Shown here: in pieces, positions 7,487 to 17,505 of the stretch | Layout of the letters: every line of letters starts with the position of its first letter | How positions within the stretch are numbered: position 1 is the first letter of the stretch | Assembly (NCBI GenBank): GCA_005116965.1 | Contig: SWDG01000027.1 | Coordinates: 445,583 to 509,582, forward strand | From: Nitrospira sp. | GTDB taxonomy: Bacteria > Nitrospirota > Nitrospiria > Nitrospirales > Nitrospiraceae | DNA: 64,000 nt | Direction of reading: 5' to 3' | Notes under the pieces: generated by a model | Databases searched by the model: none | What the model saw: only the letters and a program-made list of their open reading frames with translations | Told to the model about the DNA's origin: nothing | Program-made: the position numbers and the translations under genes

Positions 7487-9334
7487 TTACGGAGTAGCTA
7501 CTGGACTGGGCACCTTCTCTGATATGCGGCGTTTGGCTTGCTGGATGCGGTCTTCATTGGCTGAATTAGCCAGACCCTGTTCGCGGAAGCGTTGGAGCAG
7601 CTTGTCATTGGAGGGATCGATCTCCAGTGAATGGAGCCAGGCATCACGCGCATCGGACACTTTCTGCTGCTTCAAATAAATTTCTCCCAGATGCTCATAG
7701 ATGACGGGGTCATCGCCGACTAGCGCCACAGCTTTCTTGATCTCCATAAGAGCCTCGGCCAGCAAGCCGGTTTTATACAAGACCCATCCTAGACTATCGA
7801 CGTAGTAACCGTTCTCCGGCTTAAGCGCGACGGCCCGTTTCGTCAGGGACAAGGCTTGATCGATCTTGATGCCGCGCTCCGCATAGCTATACCCAAGATA
7901 GTTCAAGGCATCGGCGTGATGCGGGTCGAGGGAAAGCACCGTTTCCATGGCACGCTCCACCTCCTCAAACCGATTCAGCTTGTCGTAGGCCGTGCCAAGA
8001 TTGAAATGGAGATCGGCATTCTTGGGATTGTGCCGAATCCCCTCCTCAAACGCCTGAGATGCCTTTTCGAATTGCTCGCTCTGAAAATGGGCCAGCCCGA
8101 GGACGATATGCGGTTCAGGCTGTTTTGGTGTGAGACGAACGGCTTCATCGAGATGCGTCACTGCCTCCGAAAATTGCTTGAGTCGATAGAGGAGCACACC
8201 CAGATGAATATGACTGTCGGCAAATTTTGGATCCAGATGAATATTATAGCGATAGGTCTCCATCGCCTTGGAGACGTCCTTAGTCTCTTCGTACAAGTAC
8301 CCGAGATAATCTCTCACTTTTAGCTCAGCTGGTTTCGCCTTCAAGATCTCGGTCAATTGGCTGATCGCCTTAGTAAACTCTTTCTTCTCTCCATAGATGA
8401 GCGCCATGCGTAACTGTGCATCGAGGTCGCCAGGGTTGTCTTCCAGCAGTTTTTCCAGCTCCGCAAGACCTCCAGCGTAATCTTTGGTCGCGACATACAA
8501 CTGGACCAGATGTTGTCGAATATCCCGGTTCCGAGGGTTAACTTGTGAAAGATACTTCTTGAGCACGGCGATCGCTTTGTTCTTCTCTTGACGTGATTCG
8601 TAGACCGATGCTTGCGCTAAATACGCTGGCTCGAACGCCTGGTTCACGGCAATGGCCCGATCGAAGTTGGCCACCGCCTGCTCGCTATTTCCCGCTTCGA
8701 TCGATATGCGGCCCAAATAGTAGTAGCCGATCGGCGAATCTGCGGTATATTGCAACCCTTTTTTGACGACCTGCTCCGCCTCGGCCAGGCGCTTCTGGTT
8801 CAAGAGAATGAGTCCCTTCGGGAAGTAGGATTCGCCTCGTTCCGGATCACTCTCGATGGCCTTGTCCAATAACTCCACGGCACGCTCCGGCTTCCCCGCG
8901 CTGGCCAAGATGCCGGCCATGTGGGTCAACATTTGCGGTTCCTGTCCCGTTCCTTCTCCGACTTCATCCGCATACTGCACCGCTTGGGTTACATCACCCA
9001 ATGCAAAATACAGTGCGGCCAAACGAGACTTGACCTCGTGAGATTTGGGATCAACCTTCAGAGCGGCATGATATTCCTTCAACGCGCCGTCGAGGTCCTG
9101 CGCAAGTTCCGCTTGATGTCCCATCATGAAATGGTAGGTCGCATCGGACTCCGGAGTCGGTAGCGGAGATGGCGACGTTGTGGCTGGTGGCGGAAGCGTT
9201 GCCCGCAGCTGAGGTGCGGCTGCGCAGGCGACCATGGTGCCGGAAAGGAACAGAAAGAGCAGCATCGTGCCCAACAAAGGCCTTCCATACAGTCTGAGCA
9301 ACCGATTGTCGAAGATCATTCCTGTGTTCCGCAT
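7487..9334 (-). CDS. TPR-repeat lipoprotein
   Basis: About 615 residues made almost wholly of tetratricopeptide repeats (around 15 repeats, from YHFMMGHQAELAQDLDGALK to the C-terminus). A hydrophobic segment near residue 20-35 ends GTMVAC, a weak lipobox, followed by a Pro/Thr-rich linker, so an outer-membrane or periplasmic scaffold is likely. The open frame extends upstream into dnaB, but the signal peptide fixes the start at ATG 9334 (ATG 9319 is an alternative). It follows dnaB by 82 bases and may share its transcript. The binding partner cannot be inferred. Confidence 0.85.
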   Translation of the reverse strand: MRNTGMIFDNRLLRLYGRPLLGTMLLFLFLSGTMVACAAAPQLRATLPPPATTSPSPLPTPESDATYHFMMGHQAELAQDLDGALKEYHAALKVDPKSHEVKSRLAALYFALGDVTQAVQYADEVGEGTGQEPQMLTHMAGILASAGKPERAVELLDKAIESDPERGESYFPKGLILLNQKRLAEAEQVVKKGLQYTADSPIGYYYLGRISIEAGNSEQAVANFDRAIAVNQAFEPAYLAQASVYESRQEKNKAIAVLKKYLSQVNPRNRDIRQHLVQLYVATKDYAGGLAELEKLLEDNPGDLDAQLRMALIYGEKKEFTKAISQLTEILKAKPAELKVRDYLGYLYEETKDVSKAMETYRYNIHLDPKFADSHIHLGVLLYRLKQFSEAVTHLDEAVRLTPKQPEPHIVLGLAHFQSEQFEKASQAFEEGIRHNPKNADLHFNLGTAYDKLNRFEEVERAMETVLSLDPHHADALNYLGYSYAERGIKIDQALSLTKRAVALKPENGYYVDSLGWVLYKTGLLAEALMEIKKAVALVGDDPVIYEHLGEIYLKQQKVSDARDAWLHSLEIDPSNDKLLQRFREQGLANSANEDRIQQAKRRISEKVPSPVATP

Positions 9335-9416
9335 CTCTCTTAGGTTAGGACAGGTAAAAGGTGAGCCGAGGAGATGATTATACCGAGTGTCCGGACGATG
9401 CGCAAACGACACTCCA

Positions 9417-10769
9417 CTACGACTCACGAAGATCGAGGCTTTCGAATTTGGCGAATCGGTCCTGAAAAAACAACTCTTTTTTCCCAATGGGTCCATTACG
9501 GTGTTTACTGACGATAATGTCGGCAATCCCTTTGCGCTCCGAATTCTGGTCATACACATCTTCACGATAAATGAACATAACCACATCGGCATCTTGTTCG
9601 ATCGCTCCGCTCTCCCGCAGATCGGCCAGCATGGGATTTGGCGGCTTACGGGCCTCCACCGCTCGGCTCAACTGGGAGAGGGCAACCACCGGCACATTCA
9701 GTTCCTTCGCCAAGGCCTTTAATGAGCGGGAAATATCGGAAATCTCTTGCTGGCGAGATTCTGAATCACTTCGCCCTTGCATCAGTTGGAGATAATCCAC
9801 GATGAGAAGATCAAGCCCCTTCTCGGCTTTGAGCCGGCGGGCTTTGCCTCGCATTTGCTGGACTGTGATGCCGCCAGTGTCGTCGATATAGATCGGCGCG
9901 AGCTCCAAGCGGCCGGCCGCCTCTGCCAATCGCCACCAGTCTTCTTTTTGAAGCTTTCCAGTCCTCAACGCATGCGAATCCACCCGTGCTTCCGACGCGA
10001 GCATGCGCAGAACGATCTGTGGCTTGGACATTTCCAAGCTGAAGATCCCGACCACCGTATTGGCATGAATGGCGGCATGAGTAGCAAACCCTAACGCGAG
10101 GCTTGTCTTACCCATACTTGGCCGCCCCGCCACCACCACCAAGTCCGAAGGCTGAAGTCCGGCGGTAATATCGTCGAGGTCGTAGTACCCCGTGGGAACC
10201 CCCGTGACGTGTTCCTTTCGCTTGGAAAGTTTATCGATGACATCCAGACTTTCCTTAATGACCTGGCTGATCGGGCTGAACGACCGTTCCAGTTTGCCTT
10301 GCGCAATACTGAAAACCGATCGCTCGGCAAAATCTAGCAGATCATCGATTGAGGCAGTACCTTCATAGCCTCTCGTCAGCACCTCGGTAGAGGTGCTAAT
10401 CAACTGACGGGCCACTGCTTTGTCCCGAACAATCTTACAGTGATACCGAATATTGGCTGAGCTGGGAACGATCTGGACCAGTTCTGCGAGAAAGGCAGCG
10501 CCTCCAATCGCTTCAAGTTCACCACGAGATTTCAATCGCTCGGTCAGCGTAATCTGATCGATCACTTCGCCGGTGTCGGACAGCTCAAGCATGGCTTGAA
10601 AGACTTTCTTGTGGGCTGTCCGATAGAAATCTTCTTCTACCAGCAGCTCCATCGCCTTCGGCATGGCGGCGTTATCGAGGAGGATGGCACCGAGCACCGA
10701 CTGCTCTGCCTCCAAGTTCTGTGGAGGAAGTTTTGGTTGAGAGAGATCCACCATCCCGACGGATTTCAT
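9417..10769 (-). CDS. dnaB: Replicative DNA helicase DnaB
   Basis: Hexameric 5'-3' helicase that unwinds DNA at the replication fork. The N-terminal primase-binding domain (PPQNLEAEQSVLGAILLD, residues 15-32) is followed by the RecA-like domain with Walker A GRPSMGKTS (Lys221), Walker B LLIVDYLQLM and the C-terminal signature DLRESGAIEQDADVVMFI. Total 450 residues, normal length, no intein. The ATG at 10769 overlaps the TGA of hisZ by four bases, so the two are probably translationally coupled. Its usual neighbour rplI is absent here. Confidence 0.97.
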   Translation of the reverse strand: MKSVGMVDLSQPKLPPQNLEAEQSVLGAILLDNAAMPKAMELLVEEDFYRTAHKKVFQAMLELSDTGEVIDQITLTERLKSRGELEAIGGAAFLAELVQIVPSSANIRYHCKIVRDKAVARQLISTSTEVLTRGYEGTASIDDLLDFAERSVFSIAQGKLERSFSPISQVIKESLDVIDKLSKRKEHVTGVPTGYYDLDDITAGLQPSDLVVVAGRPSMGKTSLALGFATHAAIHANTVVGIFSLEMSKPQIVLRMLASEARVDSHALRTGKLQKEDWWRLAEAAGRLELAPIYIDDTGGITVQQMRGKARRLKAEKGLDLLIVDYLQLMQGRSDSESRQQEISDISRSLKALAKELNVPVVALSQLSRAVEARKPPNPMLADLRESGAIEQDADVVMFIYREDVYDQNSERKGIADIIVSKHRNGPIGKKELFFQDRFAKFESLDLRES

Positions 10770-12160
10770 ACGGTCCCTTCAAGGTCGGCACGCAGGCTTG
10801 CGATGAGACCTGCGGTCGAGACCGTTCTCTTCCGAAGATGAGCGCGACCGGGCGATCCTGCGATTCCCCGGCCATCCCTCGAATGGAGCACCACGACCTG
10901 CTCGGGTTTGGAACGGTCTACACCGACGACTATAATGGTACCGATATTCGCTTTAAGACCAGCCTTGACCGCAACACCAACCAAGTCCCGCCCCGATGGA
11001 TCTACCGCTTGTTGAACCGTTCGTATCCCCGCCTGGCGAAGTTGTTGTGCGACCGAAACTAATCGCGTCGACAACCCACGAGGCGCGACGACCAAGACCT
11101 CTGGCCCCACAGACTTCGTCCTATCTGGAAGGCTCAGCCCTCGAAAGAGTCGGTCCACAGTGAGGGCAAATCCGGTCGATGGAAGGTTCCGACCAAATCG
11201 TCCGATGAGCTGGTCATAGCGCCCACCACCGCCTAACTCCACCCCAATACCCTCGGTAAAGACATCAAAGACGATCCCGTCATAGTAGTCGAACCCTCTG
11301 AATTCTCCAAGATCCAACAAAACGGTCTCTTGAAACCCGGTTGCGCAGAGCAACTGGTACACGTTTTCCAGTCGGTCCAACGCTTGGACCAGTGGCCGTT
11401 CACCCTTGGCTAATGTGCGTCCTTTCGAGAGGACTTCAGCTTGTCCACACAGCTCCAGCACGTCCAAAATTCTGTGAGCTGACCGTTTGGTCACTCGCTC
11501 CTGCAACAGGATCTCTCCCAGTCTCGGTAGATCTCTTCTTGCCGCTGCCTGCTCAGCCCGCTTCTGCCCTTCTGGCGACAGTCCTGCACGGATGAGGAGC
11601 CCCTTAAAAAACCCGACATGCCCCAGTGAAATCTTAAATGAACGCAATCCAACCTGTCGTAGGCACTCGATCAACAGGATGATGATTTCACTATCGGCGG
11701 ACGCATCATCAGCCCCGATGAGCTCGGCGCCGACCTGAAAGATTTCCCGATCTCGGCCGGCATGTTCCGGTTCATACCGAAAGACGGTCGCCCGGTACGA
11801 CAGGCGCAACGGAAAGTGCGTGCCCACCATGCCCATCGCCACCGAACGGGCAATCTGCGCCGTGACGTCAGGCCGCAACAACAGAATACGGCCGGTCGTC
11901 CGGTCAACGATCTTATAGGAATTCTCTAATAGCGTCGGTTCGAGGCCTGGTGCCAACACATCGAGGTACTCGAACGTCGGAAGGATAATTTCGTCGTACC
12001 CAAAACGATTGCAGTACGCCAGCAATTCAGCTTCCAGGTGCCGAACCTGGCGGGCGGCCTCCGGCAAGATGGTAGCCATCCCGACCGGAACCAAGGAGTG
12101 CTCACGCAAAGAAGGGAGCTGCCCCGAAGAAGTCCTACGCACCGGAGGAGCAGAGGCCAT
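10766..12160 (-). CDS. hisZ: ATP phosphoribosyltransferase regulatory subunit (HisZ-like)
   Basis: A class II aminoacyl-tRNA synthetase paralogue, 464 residues. The synthetase core is clear: LRPDVTAQIAR, FRYEPEHAGRDREIFQVGAE, RGFDYYDGIVFDVF and STGFALTVDRL. These read as HisZ rather than HisS (HisS would show LRPEGTA). HisZ activates the short form of HisG in the first step of histidine synthesis. A C-terminal domain beginning PEVLVVAPRG resembles an anticodon-binding fold, which most HisZ proteins lack, so a divergent HisS cannot be fully excluded. ATG 12160, 23 bases after serA, is chosen; the frame is open further into serA. No hisG is in the window. Confidence 0.78.
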   Translation of the reverse strand: MASAPPVRRTSSGQLPSLREHSLVPVGMATILPEAARQVRHLEAELLAYCNRFGYDEIILPTFEYLDVLAPGLEPTLLENSYKIVDRTTGRILLLRPDVTAQIARSVAMGMVGTHFPLRLSYRATVFRYEPEHAGRDREIFQVGAELIGADDASADSEIIILLIECLRQVGLRSFKISLGHVGFFKGLLIRAGLSPEGQKRAEQAAARRDLPRLGEILLQERVTKRSAHRILDVLELCGQAEVLSKGRTLAKGERPLVQALDRLENVYQLLCATGFQETVLLDLGEFRGFDYYDGIVFDVFTEGIGVELGGGGRYDQLIGRFGRNLPSTGFALTVDRLFRGLSLPDRTKSVGPEVLVVAPRGLSTRLVSVAQQLRQAGIRTVQQAVDPSGRDLVGVAVKAGLKANIGTIIVVGVDRSKPEQVVVLHSRDGRGIAGSPGRAHLRKRTVSTAGLIASLRADLEGTV

Positions 12161-12183
12161 ACATAACCTGGTCGCAAAAACCG

Positions 12184-13782
12184 TTACAAAAGGTTGGCGA
12201 CCTTGACGGACAAAATATTTGAGCTGGAACGAATCTGATCCAGGACCGTAGATGGGAATTCCGTATCGGACCCGATGATCAGCAACGCGTCCCCCCCTCG
12301 CTTCTCCAAGGCACACTGCATTCGTAAGATATTGATGCCATGATCCCCTAGGACCTTTCCAACCATACCGATGACCCCTGGTCGATCAACATTATGAATC
12401 AACAACATATGCCCTTCTGGTACCACTTCAACTTTAAATTGCTCGATCTCCGTCACACGGGCATCTTTCTTATGATACAGCGTCCCAGCGACTTGATGTG
12501 AAACCTTGCCGGCCTCGACCCGAACCCTGATCAGGCTGGTAAAATCCCCAGCATCCGTGGTCTTGATTTCTTTGACTTCAATACCTCGCTCCTTCGCCAC
12601 AATCGGAGCATTCACATAGTTCACCGGATGTTCCATGATCGGAGTGAGTAGGCCCTTTAAGACGGCGATGGTCAAAGGTGCGATGGAGAGCGTGGTGACC
12701 TCCCCGCTGTATTCCACCGTCACTCGTTCGATTCCCCCTTGAACAAGTTGAGTTTGAAGCGCGCCGAGCTTTTCGGCCAACGTCAGAAATGGTTGCAATC
12801 GAGGCAGCAATTCAGGAGCGACCGACGGAATATTGACGGCCCCCTTCGCCACTCCCTTGGTAAAGTAGTCGACCATCTGCTCCGCAATGCCAATCGCGAC
12901 GTTTTCCTGAGCCTCAATCGTTTGGGCTCCGATATGCGGGGTGCAGATGAAGTTATCCAAGGCGAGGAGCGGATTGTCAGGCTTGACCGGCTCCTCTTCA
13001 AACACGTCGAAGGCGGCGGCGGCGACGCGCTTGGTTTTCAAGGCTTCGCATAAATCCTGTTCGTTGATGATGCCGCCTCGGGCGCAATTTGCGATGAGCA
13101 CGCCGGGTTTCATCTTGGCGATGGCCTGCGCGTTGATAATCCCGCGTGTCTCCGGCGTCAGCGGCGTATGGACCGAAATCACGTCTGCTCGTTGGAGTAG
13201 GTCTTCAAGTTCCAGCATCGTCACGCCCATTTGCTCGGCCCGTTCAGGGGCCAGGTACGGGTCAAACGCGACGACGCTCATGCCGATCCCCTGGGCCATC
13301 TTGGTCAGGTGACTGCCGATCTGTCCGGCGCCGATGATGCCGAGCACCTTGTTGTAGAGCTCGACGCCCATAAATTTTTCTTTTTCCCATTTACCCGCCT
13401 TCACCGACGCGGTAGCTTGGGGAATGCGCCGACTCATCGCACAGATCATCGACATCGTATGTTCAGCCGTGGTGACGGTGTTGCCTCCCGGCGTGTTCAT
13501 GACGACGATGCCGCGACGAGTCGCGGCAGGCGTGTCGACATTATCCAGGCCGGACCCGGCCCTTCCGACGACCTTGAGTTTCTCTGCTGCTGCAATCAGT
13601 TCCGCCGTCACCTTGGTGCCGGATCGTACGATCAGCCCGTCGGCGTCCTTGATCTCTTTGAACAGCTCGTCCTTCGGCATTTTTGACTTCACCACCACGG
13701 TGAATCCCGCCTTCTCAAGCGCCTCAACGCCCTGTTTTGACAGGCTATCACTGATCAGAATCTTCATTCCCGCTGCGGCCAT
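12184..13782 (-). CDS. serA: D-3-phosphoglycerate dehydrogenase
   Basis: First step of serine synthesis, oxidising 3-phosphoglycerate to 3-phosphohydroxypyruvate with NAD+. About 532 residues, the long form: N-terminal substrate domain, NAD-binding domain with GIIGAGQIGSHL, catalytic RGGIINEQDL and CTPHIGAQT stretches, an allosteric substrate-binding domain, and a C-terminal ACT domain (HNVDRPGVIGMVGKVLGDHG) expected to bind serine. ATG 13782 has AAGG six bases upstream; ATG 13788 is an alternative. It lies 17 bases after the class V aminotransferase, which fits the next chemical step. Confidence 0.95.
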   Translation of the reverse strand: MAAAGMKILISDSLSKQGVEALEKAGFTVVVKSKMPKDELFKEIKDADGLIVRSGTKVTAELIAAAEKLKVVGRAGSGLDNVDTPAATRRGIVVMNTPGGNTVTTAEHTMSMICAMSRRIPQATASVKAGKWEKEKFMGVELYNKVLGIIGAGQIGSHLTKMAQGIGMSVVAFDPYLAPERAEQMGVTMLELEDLLQRADVISVHTPLTPETRGIINAQAIAKMKPGVLIANCARGGIINEQDLCEALKTKRVAAAAFDVFEEEPVKPDNPLLALDNFICTPHIGAQTIEAQENVAIGIAEQMVDYFTKGVAKGAVNIPSVAPELLPRLQPFLTLAEKLGALQTQLVQGGIERVTVEYSGEVTTLSIAPLTIAVLKGLLTPIMEHPVNYVNAPIVAKERGIEVKEIKTTDAGDFTSLIRVRVEAGKVSHQVAGTLYHKKDARVTEIEQFKVEVVPEGHMLLIHNVDRPGVIGMVGKVLGDHGINILRMQCALEKRGGDALLIIGSDTEFPSTVLDQIRSSSNILSVKVANLL

Positions 13783-13799
13783 ATACATCCTTGTCGTGA

Positions 13800-14942
13800 T
13801 TACTTTGCCATTAAAATTTCTTGCGCTTTTCCGACACCGCTTCCCAGCTTCACGGAATGACCGAGTCCTTTCAGGACCATTTCGGTCGCGGCCAATGCGG
13901 CGATCACGTCAAACGAATCCGCATACCCCATGTGAGACAGTCGAAAGATCTTCCCCTTCAGGTGATCCTGGCCGCCGGCCGCCGTCATGCCGTATTGCAC
14001 ACGGAGATTCTTATAAATAGCCTGCCCATCAATTCCATCAGGGGCACAGACAGCCGTCAAGGCATCGCTCGGCGATTCTTTCGCAAACAGCGCCATTCCG
14101 GCAGCCTTCACGCCTTCTCGCATCGCTAGAGCCAGCCGTCCCTGCCGTGCAAACATGTTTTCCAGCCCCTCCGCCTTCATTATTCGGAACACCTCTTGAA
14201 GTCCAACGATGAGGGAGACCGTTGGGGTCCAGGCAGTCTGGTTCTTGGTTTGAGTTTCACGCTCTTTTTTGAAATTAAAGTAGAAGGCGGCATTCTTCGC
14301 CTTATCGGCCAGCGCCCACGCCTTTTCGCTGACACTGACAAACGCCATACCGGGAGGAAGCATCAGGGCCTTCTGAGAGCCTGTGATCACAACGTCTAAG
14401 CCCCAAGCATCAGTCTTGATATCAAAGACGCCCAGCGCCGTAATGGCATCGACCACCAAGATGGTATTCTCATAGCCTTTAACGACCTCACCCAGTGCCT
14501 TGACGTCATGGGAGACCCCCGTCGACGTCTCGCTGGCCTGGACATACACCGCCTTGATCGAAGGATCCTTCTTCAGTGCATCGGCCACCTGATGCGGGTC
14601 GACCGCCTGTCCCCACTCGACCTTGATCTCGCTCGCCTGCACACCAAAGGTTTTACAGAGTTTGCCCCAGCGTTCGCCAAACTTGCCTCCGTTGACATAC
14701 AGCGCCTTGTCGCCGGGTGACAAAAAGTTCGACACGGCCCCTTCCATACCGCCCGTACCGGACGCCGCCAACATCAGGACATCGTTCCGCGTTTGATACA
14801 GCCACTTCAGTCCTTCGCGAACCTCCGCGAAGATCGGATCAAACTCGGGCGCGCGATGATGGATCATCGGACGAGCCATCGCCAGCAACACTTCCGGGGG
14901 AACGGGCGTTGGGCCGGGAGCCAAGAGATACCGCTTCAACAT
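13800..14942 (-). CDS. Class V PLP aminotransferase (serine/alanine-glyoxylate type), probable serine-pathway transaminase
   Basis: 380 residues with the fold of alanine-glyoxylate and serine-pyruvate aminotransferases. Visible motifs: LLAPGPTPVPPEVL at the N-terminus, ASGTGGMEGAVSN (cofactor phosphate loop), VVDAITALG and the Schiff-base lysine in ITGSQKALMLPPG. AAGGAGG 8-9 bases before ATG 14942 decides the start. It is the first gene of a run with serA directly after it, so it probably transaminates 3-phosphohydroxypyruvate in place of SerC, as known for related archaeal and cyanobacterial enzymes; this role is inferred from context only. Confidence 0.9.
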   Translation of the reverse strand: MLKRYLLAPGPTPVPPEVLLAMARPMIHHRAPEFDPIFAEVREGLKWLYQTRNDVLMLAASGTGGMEGAVSNFLSPGDKALYVNGGKFGERWGKLCKTFGVQASEIKVEWGQAVDPHQVADALKKDPSIKAVYVQASETSTGVSHDVKALGEVVKGYENTILVVDAITALGVFDIKTDAWGLDVVITGSQKALMLPPGMAFVSVSEKAWALADKAKNAAFYFNFKKERETQTKNQTAWTPTVSLIVGLQEVFRIMKAEGLENMFARQGRLALAMREGVKAAGMALFAKESPSDALTAVCAPDGIDGQAIYKNLRVQYGMTAAGGQDHLKGKIFRLSHMGYADSFDVIAALAATEMVLKGLGHSVKLGSGVGKAQEILMAK

Positions 14943-15212
14943 CGATCGATCCTCCTTCACAATTGCAATTCTGGTGGGGTACCACTAGGAGAGGCGGTAC
15001 GCTATCATTTGCGCCGGGAGGCTGTCAAGAAATCGGCCCGCGCAAACGAAGCCCACATCAGGAATTTTCCTCTCGCGGGGATGCGATGGAACATCTTCAG
15101 ACTCTTCCGCATCACCGTCATGTCTCGGCCCCGATATGACAGATAAAGACCAGCGCCTTACCCGCTCAATTTCTTGACAAGTCTGCAATGGATCGATAGG
15201 CTCACTTCACAG

Positions 15213-16517
15213 ATGCTGTTCATGATGTCTAAGCGATCCCCCCCCTCGATCACCAAGGCGACAGTCGTTGCATTGTGGATCTTCGGCGCAAGTACGCTGA
15301 TGCACCCATGTGGAAGTTGGGCAGACGACATTCCCCCAGGTCTTCCTTCAAGCATTGTTTCAACTCCCGATGTGGGCCCCTTGCAGGAGGATGACGATGT
15401 CGATCCGAACCTCGTCCCATTGGAGCCTGAACTGACGCTCTCGCCCTCTGATTTATCTTCCACCGAGGACAAGCCCGAACAGCTCGGAGACGCAACCGCA
15501 CAAGGCACCACGAATACAGACCATCAGGACACCGTTTACAACATTCCCGTCGTCATGGATCAGTCCGTGCAGAGCCACATTCATTTTTTCAATACCTCTA
15601 TTCGTAGTCGCTTTGAACAATGGCTCTTGCGCTTCAGCCGCTATCGCCCGCTGGTCGAAAACATTTTTGCCGAGTTCGATCTTCCGAGCGACCTTGTGAA
15701 TCTTTCCCTGGTGGAGAGCGGCTTCAACCCGTACGCGTATTCACGGGCAAAAGCCACAGGTCCATGGCAATTTATGAAAGGGACCGGGCTACTCTATGGG
15801 TTGCGGATTGATCATTACGTTGACGAACGACGCGACCCTATCAAATCCACCGTGGCCGCAGCGCGGTATCTACGAGACCTCTATGATTTATTCGGTGCGT
15901 GGCCTTTGGCCATGGCAGCGTACAATGCGGGTGAAGGGAAGGTGCTCCGGGCCCTTCACAAGGCGCAAGCTGAATCCTTCTCAGAGATCTCACGAACGAA
16001 GCTCATTCGGCTAGAGACAAAGCAATACGTTCCTCGAATTATGGCTGCGACGATCATTGCGAAAAACCCCGACCAATACGGGTTCAAGCAAGATCCCGCC
16101 CCTCTGCATGAATTCGAGGAGGTCGTCGTCACCCGCTCGTTGCATTTCCGCGCCATTTCGAACGTCACCGGCATCCCCTACAACGAGCTTCGGTTATTGA
16201 ATCCAGAGCTTCGGCGAGACGCGACACCTCCAGGCGAGACAGCCTACCATCTGAAGGTTCCTGTTGGAATGAGTGCAAAAGTGTTGGAATTGATCGAACG
16301 AGTTCCCACATACAAGTTTCCTCCCCTGCCAGCAATTCAGGATCGACAGGTTCGACAGGCCAAGGCCGGTTCTGCTCACTTGTATCGAGTCCGAGGGGGC
16401 GATACGCTTGAAAAGATCTCTCGAAGATTCAGGATTTCCATTAAGACCCTCAAGTCCCACAATAACCTTTCGGGTCCTGTTCTTAAAACCGGTGAACTGC
16501 TGAACATCGGTCGATAG
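15213..16517 (+). CDS. mltD: Membrane-bound lytic murein transglycosylase D-like
   Basis: Cleaves the MurNAc-GlcNAc bond of peptidoglycan in the periplasm. About 434 residues: signal peptide (VVALWIFGASTLMH), acidic linker, an SLT/lysozyme-like domain with catalytic Glu in LSLVESGFNP and the GPWQFMKGTGLLYGL and MAAYNAGEGKV motifs, then a C-terminal LysM domain (YRVRGGDTLEKISRRF) for glycan binding. Only one LysM is seen; E. coli MltD has two. The start is uncertain between ATG codons at 15213, 15222 and 15225; a TTG at 15174 is in frame but unlikely. Confidence 0.92.
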   Translation: MLFMMSKRSPPSITKATVVALWIFGASTLMHPCGSWADDIPPGLPSSIVSTPDVGPLQEDDDVDPNLVPLEPELTLSPSDLSSTEDKPEQLGDATAQGTTNTDHQDTVYNIPVVMDQSVQSHIHFFNTSIRSRFEQWLLRFSRYRPLVENIFAEFDLPSDLVNLSLVESGFNPYAYSRAKATGPWQFMKGTGLLYGLRIDHYVDERRDPIKSTVAAARYLRDLYDLFGAWPLAMAAYNAGEGKVLRALHKAQAESFSEISRTKLIRLETKQYVPRIMAATIIAKNPDQYGFKQDPAPLHEFEEVVVTRSLHFRAISNVTGIPYNELRLLNPELRRDATPPGETAYHLKVPVGMSAKVLELIERVPTYKFPPLPAIQDRQVRQAKAGSAHLYRVRGGDTLEKISRRFRISIKTLKSHNNLSGPVLKTGELLNIGR

Positions 16518-16578
16518 CAGCTGGCGTTCCCGCAAAGATTGCTGCACCTACTGCTCGTCAACCGAGAGGGTACGTTGC

Positions 16579-17349
16579 CTACGGCTTGGAGGGCTTGGGG
16601 GGTGCTGAAAGAGCGGGAGCGACCGGTGCCGGATCAGGATTTTTCTTCGCCTCCATCACCTTCACACGCATGGCGGCTTCGCTCGTCAGTGGAGAGTTTG
16701 GATAGGTCTTCATCAGCTCTTGATAATGCTTCAAAGCTTCATCAGGCTTCGAGCGATTCTCTTCCAATCTAGCAGCCTCAAAGAGCGCATGATCCCGGTT
16801 CATTGCGCCAGGAATCTCGAGGATCGTCGAGTAGGCCTTGACCGCTTGCTCAAGATCTCCCTTGAGCTGGTAAGTATAACCTAGTTTTTGATACACGAGA
16901 CCGAGAAGCGACACATGAGTCCCGTACGTAGAGATAAACCGGTTATAGGCCTCAATCGCTGACGCGAGATCGTTCGACTGAAGGTAGGCATTGCCAAGAC
17001 TGAATTGTGCGAGCGGGGCCGTCGGAGTTCGAGGATACTCAGCGACCACCCGCTGATACAGGGCGATGGCTTCTTTCAAGTTGGTGGCCGCTTTCTGCGG
17101 ATCACTGGCCGCACGCGCAAAAAGATGGACGGTCGCTTCTCGTTCCAGCTCCTGAGCCTTACTGGCATTTTGTGCGTCATACCAGAAGACGCCCCAAACC
17201 CCTCCCCCCGTCAAAAGGAGCAGCAAAAACCCAACCACAATCGACCAGCGGTATGTCGCCAGCCCATGCACCCAGTGCTCAAGCCCGCTCACGAGGTGAG
17301 CTTCATCCACTGGCAACGTCCGCGGTGGAACTTTAATTCGGTATGTCAT
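16579..17349 (-). CDS. Membrane-anchored TPR protein (YfgM/YbgF-like)
   Basis: 256 residues. A single membrane helix near residues 36-55 (VVGFLLLLLTGGGVWGVFW) follows a short cytoplasmic N-terminus, and the remainder is periplasmic TPR repeats (about 80-230) followed by a Pro/Ala/Lys-rich tail. The arrangement resembles YfgM, a periplasmic chaperone partner of the Sec translocon, and the coordinator-type TPR proteins, but no specific partner can be named. It is convergent with the transglycosylase gene and divergent from bioF. Confidence 0.82.
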   Translation of the reverse strand: MTYRIKVPPRTLPVDEAHLVSGLEHWVHGLATYRWSIVVGFLLLLLTGGGVWGVFWYDAQNASKAQELEREATVHLFARAASDPQKAATNLKEAIALYQRVVAEYPRTPTAPLAQFSLGNAYLQSNDLASAIEAYNRFISTYGTHVSLLGLVYQKLGYTYQLKGDLEQAVKAYSTILEIPGAMNRDHALFEAARLEENRSKPDEALKHYQELMKTYPNSPLTSEAAMRVKVMEAKKNPDPAPVAPALSAPPKPSKP

Positions 17350-17505
17350 CAGAAATCATTACCCTAAATGATTGAGAGCCAGCTTTCTGCGCCAGAACCG
17401 TTGCTTTATACTAAGGATGAATTCCCGTTGTCAATGTAATCGGAACGGACTCATTCACAGAGTTATGACACAGCTGCCGATCTGATTAGGAGATTTTGAA
17501 CCAGC

